Shown here piece after piece: positions 25,290-32,856 of a stretch of 64,000 nucleotides of DNA. Below the pieces are notes generated by a model. The model ran no database searches, was not told the DNA's origin, and saw only the letters and a list, made by a program, of their open reading frames with translations. Source of the stretch: Streptomyces montanisoli (lineage in GTDB: Bacteria > Actinomycetota > Actinomycetes > Streptomycetales > Streptomycetaceae); NCBI RefSeq assembly GCF_017813245.1, contig NZ_JAGIQL010000002.1, positions 62,001 through 126,000 on the forward strand. Direction: 5' to 3'. The translations under genes were made by a program, and so were the position numbers. Position 1 is the first letter of the stretch; each line of letters opens with the position of its first letter.

Positions 25290-26240
25290 ATGCACGCCCC
25301 TGATGACCCGAACCGGTACCAAGAGGTGCTGGTCAGCCCCATGTATCTGGCTGGTTCCAACGGGACCGGCGACGCTGGCTTCACGCCCGTCGCCCACTGG
25401 CCACACCAGTACCTCGATGAGGGACCCTGCCAGCTCCTCGTAACCTCCCCCGACCAACGGATTCGGATCGGCTGGTTCGGCGACGACTTCGAACTGTGGA
25501 AGATCAGCGCAGCCGAGGACGCCTTCTCAGCGCCTCGCTGGACGGCAACGTTCAACCACGTCACCCCGGCCGAGATGGTCGCCGGCCTCACCGCCGCACT
25601 GGTCCAGGACTACGGCGAAGCCATCGCTTCCGACACCCCCGGCCGCTTCCTGACAGGGCCAACCGTCCCCTGGAGGGAAACCGTCCGGCCGCTGACCGAT
25701 GCCGGCTGGAACCATGACGGAGCTGCTGAACTCGGCACCGTCGAGATCATCGCTCCTGACGACCAAGCTGGCATCCTCATCGATCGGCGCGGCTACGGCT
25801 CCGACCGCAGGACCGTCGAGCTGTGGGCTGGCCCGCCGGGCTGGGGCACTCGTGCCGAAGCGACCTTCACAGCCCGCACCCCGTCCCACTTGATCGCCGC
25901 AACCGCCGCTGTGATGGCGAAGTCGACCCCGGTGGTCCGCGAGCGCCACCAAGTCGACCGGCGGATGCAGCACTTGGTCACCATGACCCCTGTCGCTTCG
26001 GCCACGCCGATCGCCGAGGCTCAGGGCCCGCGCGCTCCGACTCCGCTGGACGTACGCCGCACCGCGGTCACCCAGGCCGTACACCGTGCCGCGCGGGCAC
26101 CACGCACAGCAGCCGACCTCCGGGTGATGGCCGCGCAGAGCCGCTCCGCGGGTGCGGCGCAGAAACGGACGGGACAGCCCGAGACCGCGGCCTCTGCCCG
26201 GCTGCCGACCACCTCCCCGGCGCCCCGGCGCGGACGCTGA
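25290..26240 (+). CDS. Protein with two DUF317 domains and a long basic tail
   Basis: This 316-aa protein has two DUF317-like units, at about residues 30-115 and 130-215. Each has a G-W/R-I-G/D start, a W-x-(I/L) strand, a W-x-A/T-x-F strand and a T-P-x-x-(M/L)-(V/I)-A helix. DUF317 is almost confined to Streptomyces and relatives and is frequent in integrative elements; its role is unknown. The tail from about residue 240 is rich in Ala and Arg and ends in APRRGR. GGGAG precedes the ATG. Confidence 0.7.
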   Translation: MHAPDDPNRYQEVLVSPMYLAGSNGTGDAGFTPVAHWPHQYLDEGPCQLLVTSPDQRIRIGWFGDDFELWKISAAEDAFSAPRWTATFNHVTPAEMVAGLTAALVQDYGEAIASDTPGRFLTGPTVPWRETVRPLTDAGWNHDGAAELGTVEIIAPDDQAGILIDRRGYGSDRRTVELWAGPPGWGTRAEATFTARTPSHLIAATAAVMAKSTPVVRERHQVDRRMQHLVTMTPVASATPIAEAQGPRAPTPLDVRRTAVTQAVHRAARAPRTAADLRVMAAQSRSAGAAQKRTGQPETAASARLPTTSPAPRRGR

Positions 26241-26297
26241 CTCCCACCCGAAGCCGCACTTCAATCGCGACCGTCCCTGCACAATAGGAGTCCCACC

Positions 26298-26786
26298 ATG
26301 CCCACCACCACCATGCTCGACCAGGCCACAGCCATGATCGAGAATGCCTGGGGCCAGCCCCTCGAAGCACTTGAGGTCCTCGCGGTCCGCCGCCCCAGCG
26401 CGGACCCGCTCCTGCGCTGCGCCATGCACACCCGGACGGCCCTGGCCATCACGGACAACGCGGTAACCGCCCACCAGGACCGTCTTCACGCCCTGTCCCG
26501 GCATGGGTACGTGCCGGACTTCTACGAACTGGACCGGATCACCGAAACGGCGATCAGCCTCCGCGTCGCCCACGCGGAGAGCCGTGCGTACCTCCAGGCG
26601 ATCCGGCGCGTGGTGGAGGCTCGTGAGGCCGCCGCACCCGAAGTTGAGGCACCGGCGGTTCAGCTGGCACAGGCCGCTGTCGCCCGCTCCGGGCAGACGC
26701 GGCACGCCCCGGGGGGCGTGCCCGAACCATCCTCTCCGGCGGCTGCCGTCGAGCCGCCGGCGCCCACAACGGGGCCTCGACGTTGA
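26298..26786 (+). CDS. Hypothetical helical protein with Pro/Ala tail ending in Arg
   Basis: In this 162-aa protein, residues ~1-110 are predicted helical, with alternating hydrophobic positions (MLDQATAMIENAWG and ITETAISLRVAHAESRAYL). The tail is Ala/Pro-rich and ends in TTGPRR. AATAGGAG precedes the ATG. The function is unknown. Confidence 0.6.
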   Translation: MPTTTMLDQATAMIENAWGQPLEALEVLAVRRPSADPLLRCAMHTRTALAITDNAVTAHQDRLHALSRHGYVPDFYELDRITETAISLRVAHAESRAYLQAIRRVVEAREAAAPEVEAPAVQLAQAAVARSGQTRHAPGGVPEPSSPAAAVEPPAPTTGPRR

Positions 26787-26790
26787 ACGT

Positions 26791-27054
26791 TTAGCTCGGA
26801 TTCTCGTCGCGGTGGCCCTCTTCGGCCCGCGGGCCCACCGCGCGGGCCAGCTCCTCCATCGTCAGCTCCACTCGCCGGCCTTCGGCAACCCGGCGCTCCA
26901 CCGTCTCCCCGTCCGGCCACTGGTCGGGCTGTGCGCCGACTCCCCACTGGCCGTCAGCGACCAACGCGATGTCGCCCACGGTCCACGGCCGCCCGGCCGC
27001 GCGAATCTTGCGCTCCAACCCAGCGCCGTCCCAGTGTCTGCTCGTCTCGACCAT
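26791..27054 (-). CDS. Small hypothetical on the opposite strand, 87 aa
   Basis: The ATG at 27054 follows a GAAGGGGGAC ribosome binding site. The product is acidic, with W-T-V-G-D-I-A-L and G-Q-W-G-V-G motifs suggesting a small beta-rich fold, then a helix. It is transcribed against the surrounding operon. It reads like a real protein rather than a shadow, but I know no family for it. Confidence 0.5.
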   Translation of the reverse strand: MVETSRHWDGAGLERKIRAAGRPWTVGDIALVADGQWGVGAQPDQWPDGETVERRVAEGRRVELTMEELARAVGPRAEEGHRDENPS

Positions 27055-27272
27055 CACTGTCCCCCTTCCTCGCCTGCGGCCCGTCACCGCAACCCACGTA
27101 GGACAACCGCGGTGGCCTGTCCATTTCCCGGTCTCCCGTCGCCTGCCGACGGCCCCGAGTTCGCCCACGGCAGACGTCCTTGCCGGGAAACGACTACGCA
27201 CTTCGGCATGTTGCATGCCAACGTACGGATGTCGGGAAAACCGCAGCTCAACGAAGGGTTCTTCATCAAACC

Positions 27273-27620
27273 GTGAGCACCTCTGCCACCCTCCTTCCGG
27301 CCGTTGTCCGCCCCACGGCGGATGCTCTCCACTGGCTCTCCGCCGACCACGGTGCGGGGCCGGTGCTCGATCTCCTGGACGCACTCGGGTGGACGATCGT
27401 CGACACCCCCGAGGCCAACGTCCACGCGACCAGCCCCGACGGCTGTGTCTACGTCGGCTGGCTCCCCGAGGACCCGTCGGCCTGGCAGCGCAACATCGTC
27501 TGGCACGTCCGGGTGCGGCCCGCCGATGGCGACGCATGGGTCCAGGAGTTCGGTCTCCACACCCCCTCCGAGGCCGTTGCCGGATTCCTCGCCGCCCTGG
27601 TCACCAACTCCTCGTGCTGA
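27273..27620 (+). CDS. Single DUF317-domain protein
   Basis: This 115-aa protein is a single DUF317 unit: GWTIVDTPEANVHATSPDG, then VYVGWLPED, a W-x-V-R-V strand, WVQEFGLHTPSEAVAGF and a closing helix. GTG 27273 was chosen as the start; an upstream in-frame ATG at 27180 adds a non-conserved stretch. The ribosome binding site is weak. It is probably related to the double-domain protein at 25290. Confidence 0.65.
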   Translation: MSTSATLLPAVVRPTADALHWLSADHGAGPVLDLLDALGWTIVDTPEANVHATSPDGCVYVGWLPEDPSAWQRNIVWHVRVRPADGDAWVQEFGLHTPSEAVAGFLAALVTNSSC

Positions 27621-27719
27621 CTGCCGATCAGGCTCCGCTCATCCATCAACCGACGGCTCGACGACTCCTCTACTCGGGCCGACCAGCCCCGTCGGTGTCC
27701 ACCGTTCACGGAGACTCCC

Positions 27720-27932
27720 TTGCCCCAGTACCTGACCGTCGGCCACCTGCTCCGCCAGCTTCAGGGGCTCGACCCCAACCTGCCGGTCCGTCTCGCCGTC
27801 AATCCCGACTTCCCCTTCGCCCACTTCGTGGGAGCCGAGATCGTCGTCCGCGACGGCAAGGCGTACATCGCCGACGACGGTCAGGAGGACTACCTCCCGG
27901 TGGGGGCGCGCGATGCCCTCACCTGGGCTTGA
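27720..27932 (+). CDS. Small hypothetical, 70 aa, TTG start
   Basis: TTG at 27720 follows GGAG by 7 nt and leads into a compact 70-residue protein (YLTVGHLLRQLQGLDPNLPV, then VRLAVNPDFPF). The pattern recalls small phage and plasmid proteins in which a helix with LxxLxxLDP precedes beta strands. The function is unknown. Confidence 0.55.
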   Translation: MPQYLTVGHLLRQLQGLDPNLPVRLAVNPDFPFAHFVGAEIVVRDGKAYIADDGQEDYLPVGARDALTWA

Positions 27933-28350
27933 TCGCTTCCCTACCACCACGGAGGCTTCCATCTCGTCCCTCTCGCGCCCCGCGCCTCGTCTCGCGCTGC
28001 ACGATGTCGCCGTGCGCCCCATGCCGTACGGCGTGCACGGCGCGCTTCTCCAGCGCATCTCCACCCGCCCCGACGGCCCCCTCGACATCACCTGGCTCGC
28101 TGCCGAAACTCCTCAACTTCCCCTCGGGCGAATCCGACTGCGCTGGGAGCCCGCCTCGCGCAGCGGCTGGGACGTAACAACGTACCTGGGGCTGACCACT
28201 GCCGAGGTGCTCCTCGGTTCCTGGCCCGCCGCCCCGGACGACTGGCCGCGCCTAGTCCGTCCGACCCTGTACGAGGTGACCGGCCTGTGCGCCGCCCTCT
28301 CTTTCGCGACCGACGCCCTCGACCTCTCCAACCGGCTCTCCGGAGTCTGA
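27913..28350 (+). CDS. Hypothetical, start uncertain
   Basis: The frame runs 145 codons from the ATG at 27913, overlapping the previous gene. A much better ribosome binding site (CACGGAGG, 27949-27956) stands just before an ATC codon at 27961 (ISSLSRP), which may be the true non-standard start. The product has a DUF317-like alternation of W-x-W strands and a closing helix, but the match is weak. The end overlaps the next small gene. Confidence 0.5.
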   Translation: MPSPGLDRFPTTTEASISSLSRPAPRLALHDVAVRPMPYGVHGALLQRISTRPDGPLDITWLAAETPQLPLGRIRLRWEPASRSGWDVTTYLGLTTAEVLLGSWPAAPDDWPRLVRPTLYEVTGLCAALSFATDALDLSNRLSGV

Positions 28351-28478
28351 CCGAGGACCGCCGAAGGCTCCTGCACGCGGCGGTCAACGGCTGGTACGAG
28401 GGACGCGTCCAGGGTGAGGACGAATGCCCGGGGTGCGACTTCCGGGGTGGGCTGGCGAAGGACAGCGCACGCGGCTGA
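28347..28478 (+). CDS. Possible 43-aa protein with CPGC motif, CTG start
   Basis: A CTGA overlap with the preceding stop and CCGGAG just upstream suggest initiation at CTG 28347. The peptide begins LTEDRRRLLHAAVNGWYEG and contains ECPGC. The composition is protein-like, but the start is non-standard and the call is tentative. Confidence 0.38.
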   Translation: MTEDRRRLLHAAVNGWYEGRVQGEDECPGCDFRGGLAKDSARG

Positions 28479-28490
28479 CCCTCAACTGCG

Positions 28491-28532
28491 CGCCGAGGGG
28501 CGCCACCGATACGCCGGTGGCGCTCCTCGGCG
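28491..28532. terminator. Long bidirectional terminator hairpin
   Basis: CGCCGAGG (28491-28498) pairs with CCTCGGCG (28525-28532), and GCGCCACCG (28500-28508) with CGGTGGCGC (28515-28523), with one G.U pair between them and a 6-nt loop. It separates the rightward operon from the leftward gene at 28550. Confidence 0.85.
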
Positions 28533-28549
28533 TTCCGTCTGGTGCCCGC

Positions 28550-28951
28550 CTACTCCAGGTAGATGCCGGCGAATACGCCGTCGAACCCGAGCGCGGCCAA
28601 GCCCGCCTCGACACTCGGGTAGGTCGTCCCGAGCGGGCCGCCGACCAGGGCGTCGAAGTCGGCGCGGCTGATCTCGGGCTCGAGCCACTGGTTGCCGCAC
28701 CGGCAGCGGACCCAGACGTTGCGCCCGTGGTTGATGAGCAGCCAGTCGCGTCGGGCACGGCAGGCGGAGCACATCACGGGGATGCCCCCGAGGGCGAGTT
28801 CGCGTGAGTGGCCGACGCAGCGAATCGCCCCGGGTCCGTCGGCCGGCCGCGTCTCGGCCTGGAGCTGCAGCAGGGGGTCGGTACCAGTGGGGAGGACGGG
28901 CAGCGCGGCCGGCTCCGTGGTGCGGGTGGTGGTTCTGAGCACGAGCGTCAT
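28550..28951 (-). CDS. Zinc-ribbon-like hypothetical, 133 aa
   Basis: CSACRA near residue 60 and RCRCGNQW near residue 85 make a four-cysteine zinc ribbon. A short helix and strand segment then ends in GFDGVFAGIYLE. The ATG at 28951 begins MTLVLRTTTRT. It stands apart from the relaxase gene by about 100 bp, in the same direction. It may bind DNA or protein; no closer family is recognised. Confidence 0.6.
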   Translation of the reverse strand: MTLVLRTTTRTTEPAALPVLPTGTDPLLQLQAETRPADGPGAIRCVGHSRELALGGIPVMCSACRARRDWLLINHGRNVWVRCRCGNQWLEPEISRADFDALVGGPLGTTYPSVEAGLAALGFDGVFAGIYLE

Positions 28952-29057
28952 CTCCCGGTTGTCGGTCCTGTCTTCATCCGTAACAGCCGGTGGAACCGGC
29001 TGTCCATACATTTCGCAGCGTCCGCTCGGTCGGTGGCCGGCTGCCGGTTCGACCTGG

Positions 29058-30830
29058 TCAGCGACGTGGCGAGTGGCGGTTGGGGTCTTGGTTGGTCCCG
29101 AGCGGCGCGGTTGCCGTCGCGTTCCGTTCATCGGTGCGGCTGCTCGGCGTGTTGGCATGGCGCGTGGCGGCCTGCCAGCGGCGCGCAGCGTCACCTGGGT
29201 GTGCCGGGAGCTGGGCGATGCGCCGCAGGCGCCAGACCAGGACGTCGCTCACGTCATCGGCACTTTCGAGTCCGCGCATGTCGATGGCCTGGCGCAGGAG
29301 GGCTTCGGAGTCGTGGCCCGCCCGCTCGGCCTGGGCGAGGGTGGCGACCAAGGCGTCGGCCCTCGCTTCCATGCCCCCTGCCCGTACGACCTTCTCCGGC
29401 AGGACGGCGCGAAGGGTGGCTTCGTGCGTGCGGCGCTGGGCTTCTGGAAGGGCCCGACCTTGGTCGTGCAGCACTCGCATCGGCGTGGCGGCGGCCTGCC
29501 GGTAGGCGGTGCGCAGGTGCGCGGCGGCTTGTCGGGAGGCGTGGGCCTGCTGAGCGTGTCCGCGCGCGGAGTGCCAGCGGGCGGCGGCGAGGGTGACCAG
29601 GACGAGGGCGGAGACGAGCATGGCGGTGGTGCCGCCGTCCTCGCCTCGGCCGAGCGCCCCGCCGGCCTGGACGATGCCCCGGGCGGCTGAGCGGAGGGCT
29701 CGGGTATCGGCGCGTTCGGCGCGGACGTGGCTGCGGGTCGCCCGCTCGAAGGCGCGAGCTGCGGCGGCCAGCTCGGCGCGGGTGGTGGCCGGTGAGGTAT
29801 GGGCCACCGCGTCGAGGAGTTCTCCGACGCCGACGAGCTGAGCGGCGGACTCGCCGTCCTCGTCGCGTTCCAGGAGCGCGGCCGAGCGCTCGGCGATGAC
29901 GGTGGCGTTGCGTCGTTGACGGGCGGGCGGTGACCAGTTCGTCCGGTCAGCGCCGACCGCGGGCGCGCTCGGCTCGGCGGCCCCGTCGGTGAGACGTAGG
30001 CGGATCTTCGGAAGGGAGAGGTCGGGGGCCAGTTTGGAGCCGGGGTACCAGACCGGGTCTCCGTCGCGGTTTCGGTCGCCGGGCAGGGCCACGTTGTAGC
30101 CGAGCGCGTCACCGGACGGAGCGTGCCGCAGCTTCACCCGCAACCCCGCCTCTCGGAGCCGCGTGAAGAACTCCTCTTCCGAATCCGCTCCCGCCACGGC
30201 TCGACGAACGGCCTCACGGAGCGTCTCGCGCGAGGTCTCCGGGCGGCCGGTGCGCTCGGCCTTGAACTTCTCGGCGCTGCTGGGGTTCTTCGCTGCGGTT
30301 CCGTCGCCCGCGTTCAGGCGCCGCAAGCCCATCTCCTTCTCGATGCGTCGGCATTCGGCCTGGGCCTTGTTGAAGTCGTAGTTCAGGCGCGGGTTGCGCA
30401 GGTCACCGCGTACGAGGGTGGCGACGATGTGGATGTGGTCCTCCGCGTGGCGGACGGCGATCCACCGGCAGCCGTCGGGGTCTCCGGCCGGGGCGATGCC
30501 GGTGGCGTGGACGATGCGCTGGGCGACGGCGTTCCACTCCTCGTCGTCCAGCCGCCGGTCCCCGGGGGCGGTGCGCACCGAGCAGTGCCAGACGTGCTTG
30601 GCGGGCGCGCGGTCGCCGGCCTGCTTGACCCGCAGGTCCAGGGCGGCGGTGAGCCGGGCGAGAGTGACCTTCGGGTCGGGGTCGAGTCCGGTGTCACGGC
30701 CGGGGTCGGGGGCGAAGCCGTCCCAGGAGCCGACGAGGTGTGCGTCGGTGTGCTCCTCGCGCCGTCCGGGGCCGTACAGGTAGATGAGGAGGCCGTGGGT
30801 GCGGGAACCGCGTCCGATGTCGGGCACCAT
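29058..30830 (-). CDS. Relaxase/mobilization nuclease (MobA/VirD2-like, MOBP)
   Basis: This 590-aa protein would nick the element at oriT and carry the 5' end of the strand through the channel. The N-terminal ~180 residues hold the relaxase fold as seen in Streptomyces: YLYGPGRREEH, HVWHCSVR and the metal-binding DHIHIVATLVR. The remainder is helical and Arg/Ala-rich, with a hydrophobic stretch (MLVSALVLVTLAAA) about residue 470. The ATG at 30830 overlaps the MobC stop (TGATG); a GTG one codon earlier is possible. No oriT is proven, but an inverted repeat at 31762-31807 is a candidate. Confidence 0.88.
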   Translation of the reverse strand: MVPDIGRGSRTHGLLIYLYGPGRREEHTDAHLVGSWDGFAPDPGRDTGLDPDPKVTLARLTAALDLRVKQAGDRAPAKHVWHCSVRTAPGDRRLDDEEWNAVAQRIVHATGIAPAGDPDGCRWIAVRHAEDHIHIVATLVRGDLRNPRLNYDFNKAQAECRRIEKEMGLRRLNAGDGTAAKNPSSAEKFKAERTGRPETSRETLREAVRRAVAGADSEEEFFTRLREAGLRVKLRHAPSGDALGYNVALPGDRNRDGDPVWYPGSKLAPDLSLPKIRLRLTDGAAEPSAPAVGADRTNWSPPARQRRNATVIAERSAALLERDEDGESAAQLVGVGELLDAVAHTSPATTRAELAAAARAFERATRSHVRAERADTRALRSAARGIVQAGGALGRGEDGGTTAMLVSALVLVTLAAARWHSARGHAQQAHASRQAAAHLRTAYRQAAATPMRVLHDQGRALPEAQRRTHEATLRAVLPEKVVRAGGMEARADALVATLAQAERAGHDSEALLRQAIDMRGLESADDVSDVLVWRLRRIAQLPAHPGDAARRWQAATRHANTPSSRTDERNATATAPLGTNQDPNRHSPRR

Positions 30831-31495
30831 CACAGCCGCCGGGTCACCAGCTCGTTCGCCGCGTCATCGACGCGGGCGAGAAGTCCGGTCAGCGCGCCCA
30901 GCGCGTGTTCGAGTTCACCGGCGCGCGGCTGGCCACCGCTGTTGAGGACGAAGGCGATCTGGTTGATGTTGTTGCCGATCCGGGCCAGCGCGGTGCGCAG
31001 GGCGGCGAGTTCGTCGATGGCGGTGTCGAGCTGGTCATTGCTGTGCACGGCGGCGTGTCCGCGAGCGGCGCTCAGGCCGACGGTGGCGAGGAAGCGGGCG
31101 ACGGTGACGCCGCGCTGGGTGGCGGCGTCGGTGATCTCGGCCTTCTCGGTGTCGGAGAGGCGGGTGGTCGTCTTGCGGGCGCGCTCGCTTGGGTTGCGGC
31201 TGCGGCGGCGCGGGATGCGGTCGGGGAAGGTGGGCATGCTCGGGCTCGGCTGCTCGCGGTGGTCGTCGCGGTCGGCTTCTCCCCCCGTGACCGGCGCCCC
31301 CTGGTGCCGGTTGCCCGGCTGGTCCCCGTGCGCCCTCGCTCGGGGACCAGCCGGGCTTCCCCCGCCCCCCTGGGCGGGGGCAAGTGCGTACGTCGGGCCG
31401 TAGGACCGTCGTACGCGATAGCTTGCTCCGCCAGGAGCCGTGGTGGGGTCACGCTGCTGTCCAGCGGAGGTGGCCACCGGGTCGTTGGTGTTCAC
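30830..31495 (-). CDS. mobC: MobC relaxosome accessory protein
   Basis: The C-terminal half of this 221-aa protein is a clear MobC domain: RLSDTEKAEITDAAT, a ribbon-helix-helix-like start, and LARIGNNINQIAFVLNSGG, the family hallmark. MobC proteins bind and melt oriT next to the relaxase. The first ~95 residues are a low-complexity extension of uncertain reality; the ATG-like start MPTFPDRIPRRR nearer the domain is an alternative. GTG 31495 overlaps the upstream stop (GTGA), which supports the longer form. Confidence 0.85.
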   Translation of the reverse strand: MNTNDPVATSAGQQRDPTTAPGGASYRVRRSYGPTYALAPAQGGGGSPAGPRARAHGDQPGNRHQGAPVTGGEADRDDHREQPSPSMPTFPDRIPRRRSRNPSERARKTTTRLSDTEKAEITDAATQRGVTVARFLATVGLSAARGHAAVHSNDQLDTAIDELAALRTALARIGNNINQIAFVLNSGGQPRAGELEHALGALTGLLARVDDAANELVTRRL

Positions 31496-31716
31496 CGGCT
31501 CGTCTCCGGGTCCTGCTGCTGGATTTCGCGGACGAGTTCCTCGATCCAGTCCATGGCCAGGACGGGGTGGTGCAGGGTCCAGGGCCGGTCGTGCTGCTCG
31601 CGTTGCACGATCCAGGTGGTGTCGGGGCCGGACTGGGCGCGGTGGAGGTGTCCGTGCTGGTGCAGGACGGTCAGCCAGGAGTCGACTTCGGCGGGCGTGG
31701 CCGGGTGAGTGCGCAT
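31492..31716 (-). CDS. Small hypothetical, 74 aa, first gene before mobC
   Basis: The ATG at 31716 follows GGAGAGC. The product (MRTHPATPAEVDSWL, then TTWIVQRE and a C-terminal helix ending IQQQDPETSR) looks like a small mixed alpha/beta protein. It is co-transcribed with mobC and the relaxase gene by a 4-nt overlap, and may be a relaxosome accessory. No family is known to me. Confidence 0.6.
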   Translation of the reverse strand: MRTHPATPAEVDSWLTVLHQHGHLHRAQSGPDTTWIVQREQHDRPWTLHHPVLAMDWIEELVREIQQQDPETSR

Positions 31717-31761
31717 CGGGTGCTCTCCGCTTCTGCTGTGGCGGGGTGTGTCGGTGACATG

Positions 31762-31807
31762 CGGAGTGGATGACCGGCCGGGGTGACCGGCTCGGTCACC
31801 CACTCCG
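31762..31807. repeat. 15-bp inverted repeat, candidate oriT or operator
   Basis: CGGAGTGGATGACCG (31762-31776) is matched by CGGTCACCCACTCCG (31793-31807) with a single mismatch and a 16-nt loop. It lies in the 102-bp gap just upstream of the mobC-relaxase genes, a usual place for oriT. The arms and loop carry GTGACCGG-type octamers that recur nearby. A terminator for the upstream membrane-protein gene is the main alternative. Confidence 0.5.
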
Positions 31808-32396
31808 TGGAGGTTCGGTCAGGGCCGGGAGGAGGTGACCGGCTGGCGGTGCTGCTCGCGGAGCTGGGCCATCAGCGCGGTCAGGGTGTCGCTGGACAGC
31901 GGGATCTGCTGACCTCGGATCGCCTGGGCGACAACCTTGCGGGTCAATTTGTCCTCGGCCCTGACCGCCGACCGGGCGATCTTCAGCAGCTCCTCGGTGT
32001 CCGGGTCGGGCCGCCGAGCACCGGGTGTCCGGGTGGACGGGTCAGTGACCGGCGAGGCGGTGACCGCCGCTGGACTGTCCTTGTCGCCGGTGACCGGTGC
32101 GGTGCGGTCGGGGCGGTCAGTGACCGGCCGCGCCTTGCTCGAGTGTCCGGGCAGGTCAGCGGCCGTGTGGGGGTGGCCATGGTCGTCGGTGACCGGCTGG
32201 ATGCTGTCCGCCGGACTCGTGTCCCCGGCCAGTGACCGGGCGGCGGTCTGCTTGTCCAGGGGCCTCGGCAGCCGGTCGGTCAGGGCGGTGACCGGCTGAC
32301 CAGCTTTCCCCTGACCGGCCTCCAACTGCTGACCGATCCGGTCATTTCGGGCGACCTCGATGTCGTCGCTCCGGTCGGTGTGAACGGGGTGACCGG
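31783..32396 (+). repeat. Nine GTGACCGG octamers in ~610 bp
   Basis: Exact copies start at 31783, 31835, 32045, 32090, 32120, 32189, 32232, 32288 and 32389, all in the same orientation. Further copies are at 31287 (in mobC) and 33380 (in the whiB-like gene). At this base composition about 0.03 copies would be expected in the interval. They fall in all three codon phases of the membrane-protein gene (read as PVT, PGH and RSL) and one lies between genes, so selection on DNA rather than protein is suggested. Possible roles are protein recognition in transfer (like TraB recognition repeats) or replication iterons. Confidence 0.65.
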
Positions 32397-32856
32397 GGTT
32401 CTCCCGGTCAGTGCTCTTGGCCGGTCCCCGGGCGATGAGGATGTAGAGGTGGACGGCTCCCGCCAGGGCGAGGGGTGCGATGGTGGACAGCACCGCGACC
32501 ACTACGTCCCCGAGCCGGAGGCCGGTACCGGCGACCGCTTCGTCGTTGAGCCGGACCGCGTGGACCGCGTTGGCCCAGATGCTGGCGGCGGTGGCTGTGC
32601 CAAAGAGGGTCCAGACGTAGAACCGGGCGTGCAGGGGGGCGTCGCGCAGGACCAGGAGCGCTCGGATGCCGTACGCGATGAACCCGTCGATCACCAGGGG
32701 GAAGAGATAGGTCAGAAAGCCACGGACGTGGATGGCGGTGGCCATCTGCTGGAGGGCGTCGTACGACAGGGCGCATCCCGCACCGCCCAGGGCGATGACG
32801 ACTGCGCGGTCCCAGCCGGTGACGTGCGCCGTCTTCGGCGTGCTCGCGGTGCTCAC
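31819..32856 (-). CDS. DUF2637 (SpdB-like) membrane protein with disordered tail
   Basis: The first ~150 residues of this 345-aa protein hold four transmembrane segments with the DUF2637 pattern (LSYDALQQMATAIH, LFPLVIDGFIAYG, SIWANAVHAV, PLALAGAVHLY). DUF2637 proteins include Streptomyces spread proteins (SpdB type) that help plasmid distribution in mycelium. The rest is a charged low-complexity tail with many PVT motifs, ending in a short helical domain. GTG 32856 overlaps the upstream stop (GTGA). Confidence 0.8.
   Translation of the reverse strand: MSTASTPKTAHVTGWDRAVVIALGGAGCALSYDALQQMATAIHVRGFLTYLFPLVIDGFIAYGIRALLVLRDAPLHARFYVWTLFGTATAASIWANAVHAVRLNDEAVAGTGLRLGDVVVAVLSTIAPLALAGAVHLYILIARGPAKSTDRENPGHPVHTDRSDDIEVARNDRIGQQLEAGQGKAGQPVTALTDRLPRPLDKQTAARSLAGDTSPADSIQPVTDDHGHPHTAADLPGHSSKARPVTDRPDRTAPVTGDKDSPAAVTASPVTDPSTRTPGARRPDPDTEELLKIARSAVRAEDKLTRKVVAQAIRGQQIPLSSDTLTALMAQLREQHRQPVTSSRP

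Noticed and set aside
26503-27276. Plus-strand frame of 257 codons overlapping the end of the gene at 26298
   Set aside because: It is an out-of-frame continuation with Arg/Pro-rich composition and no ribosome binding site. The minus-strand 87-aa frame in the same place is more protein-like.
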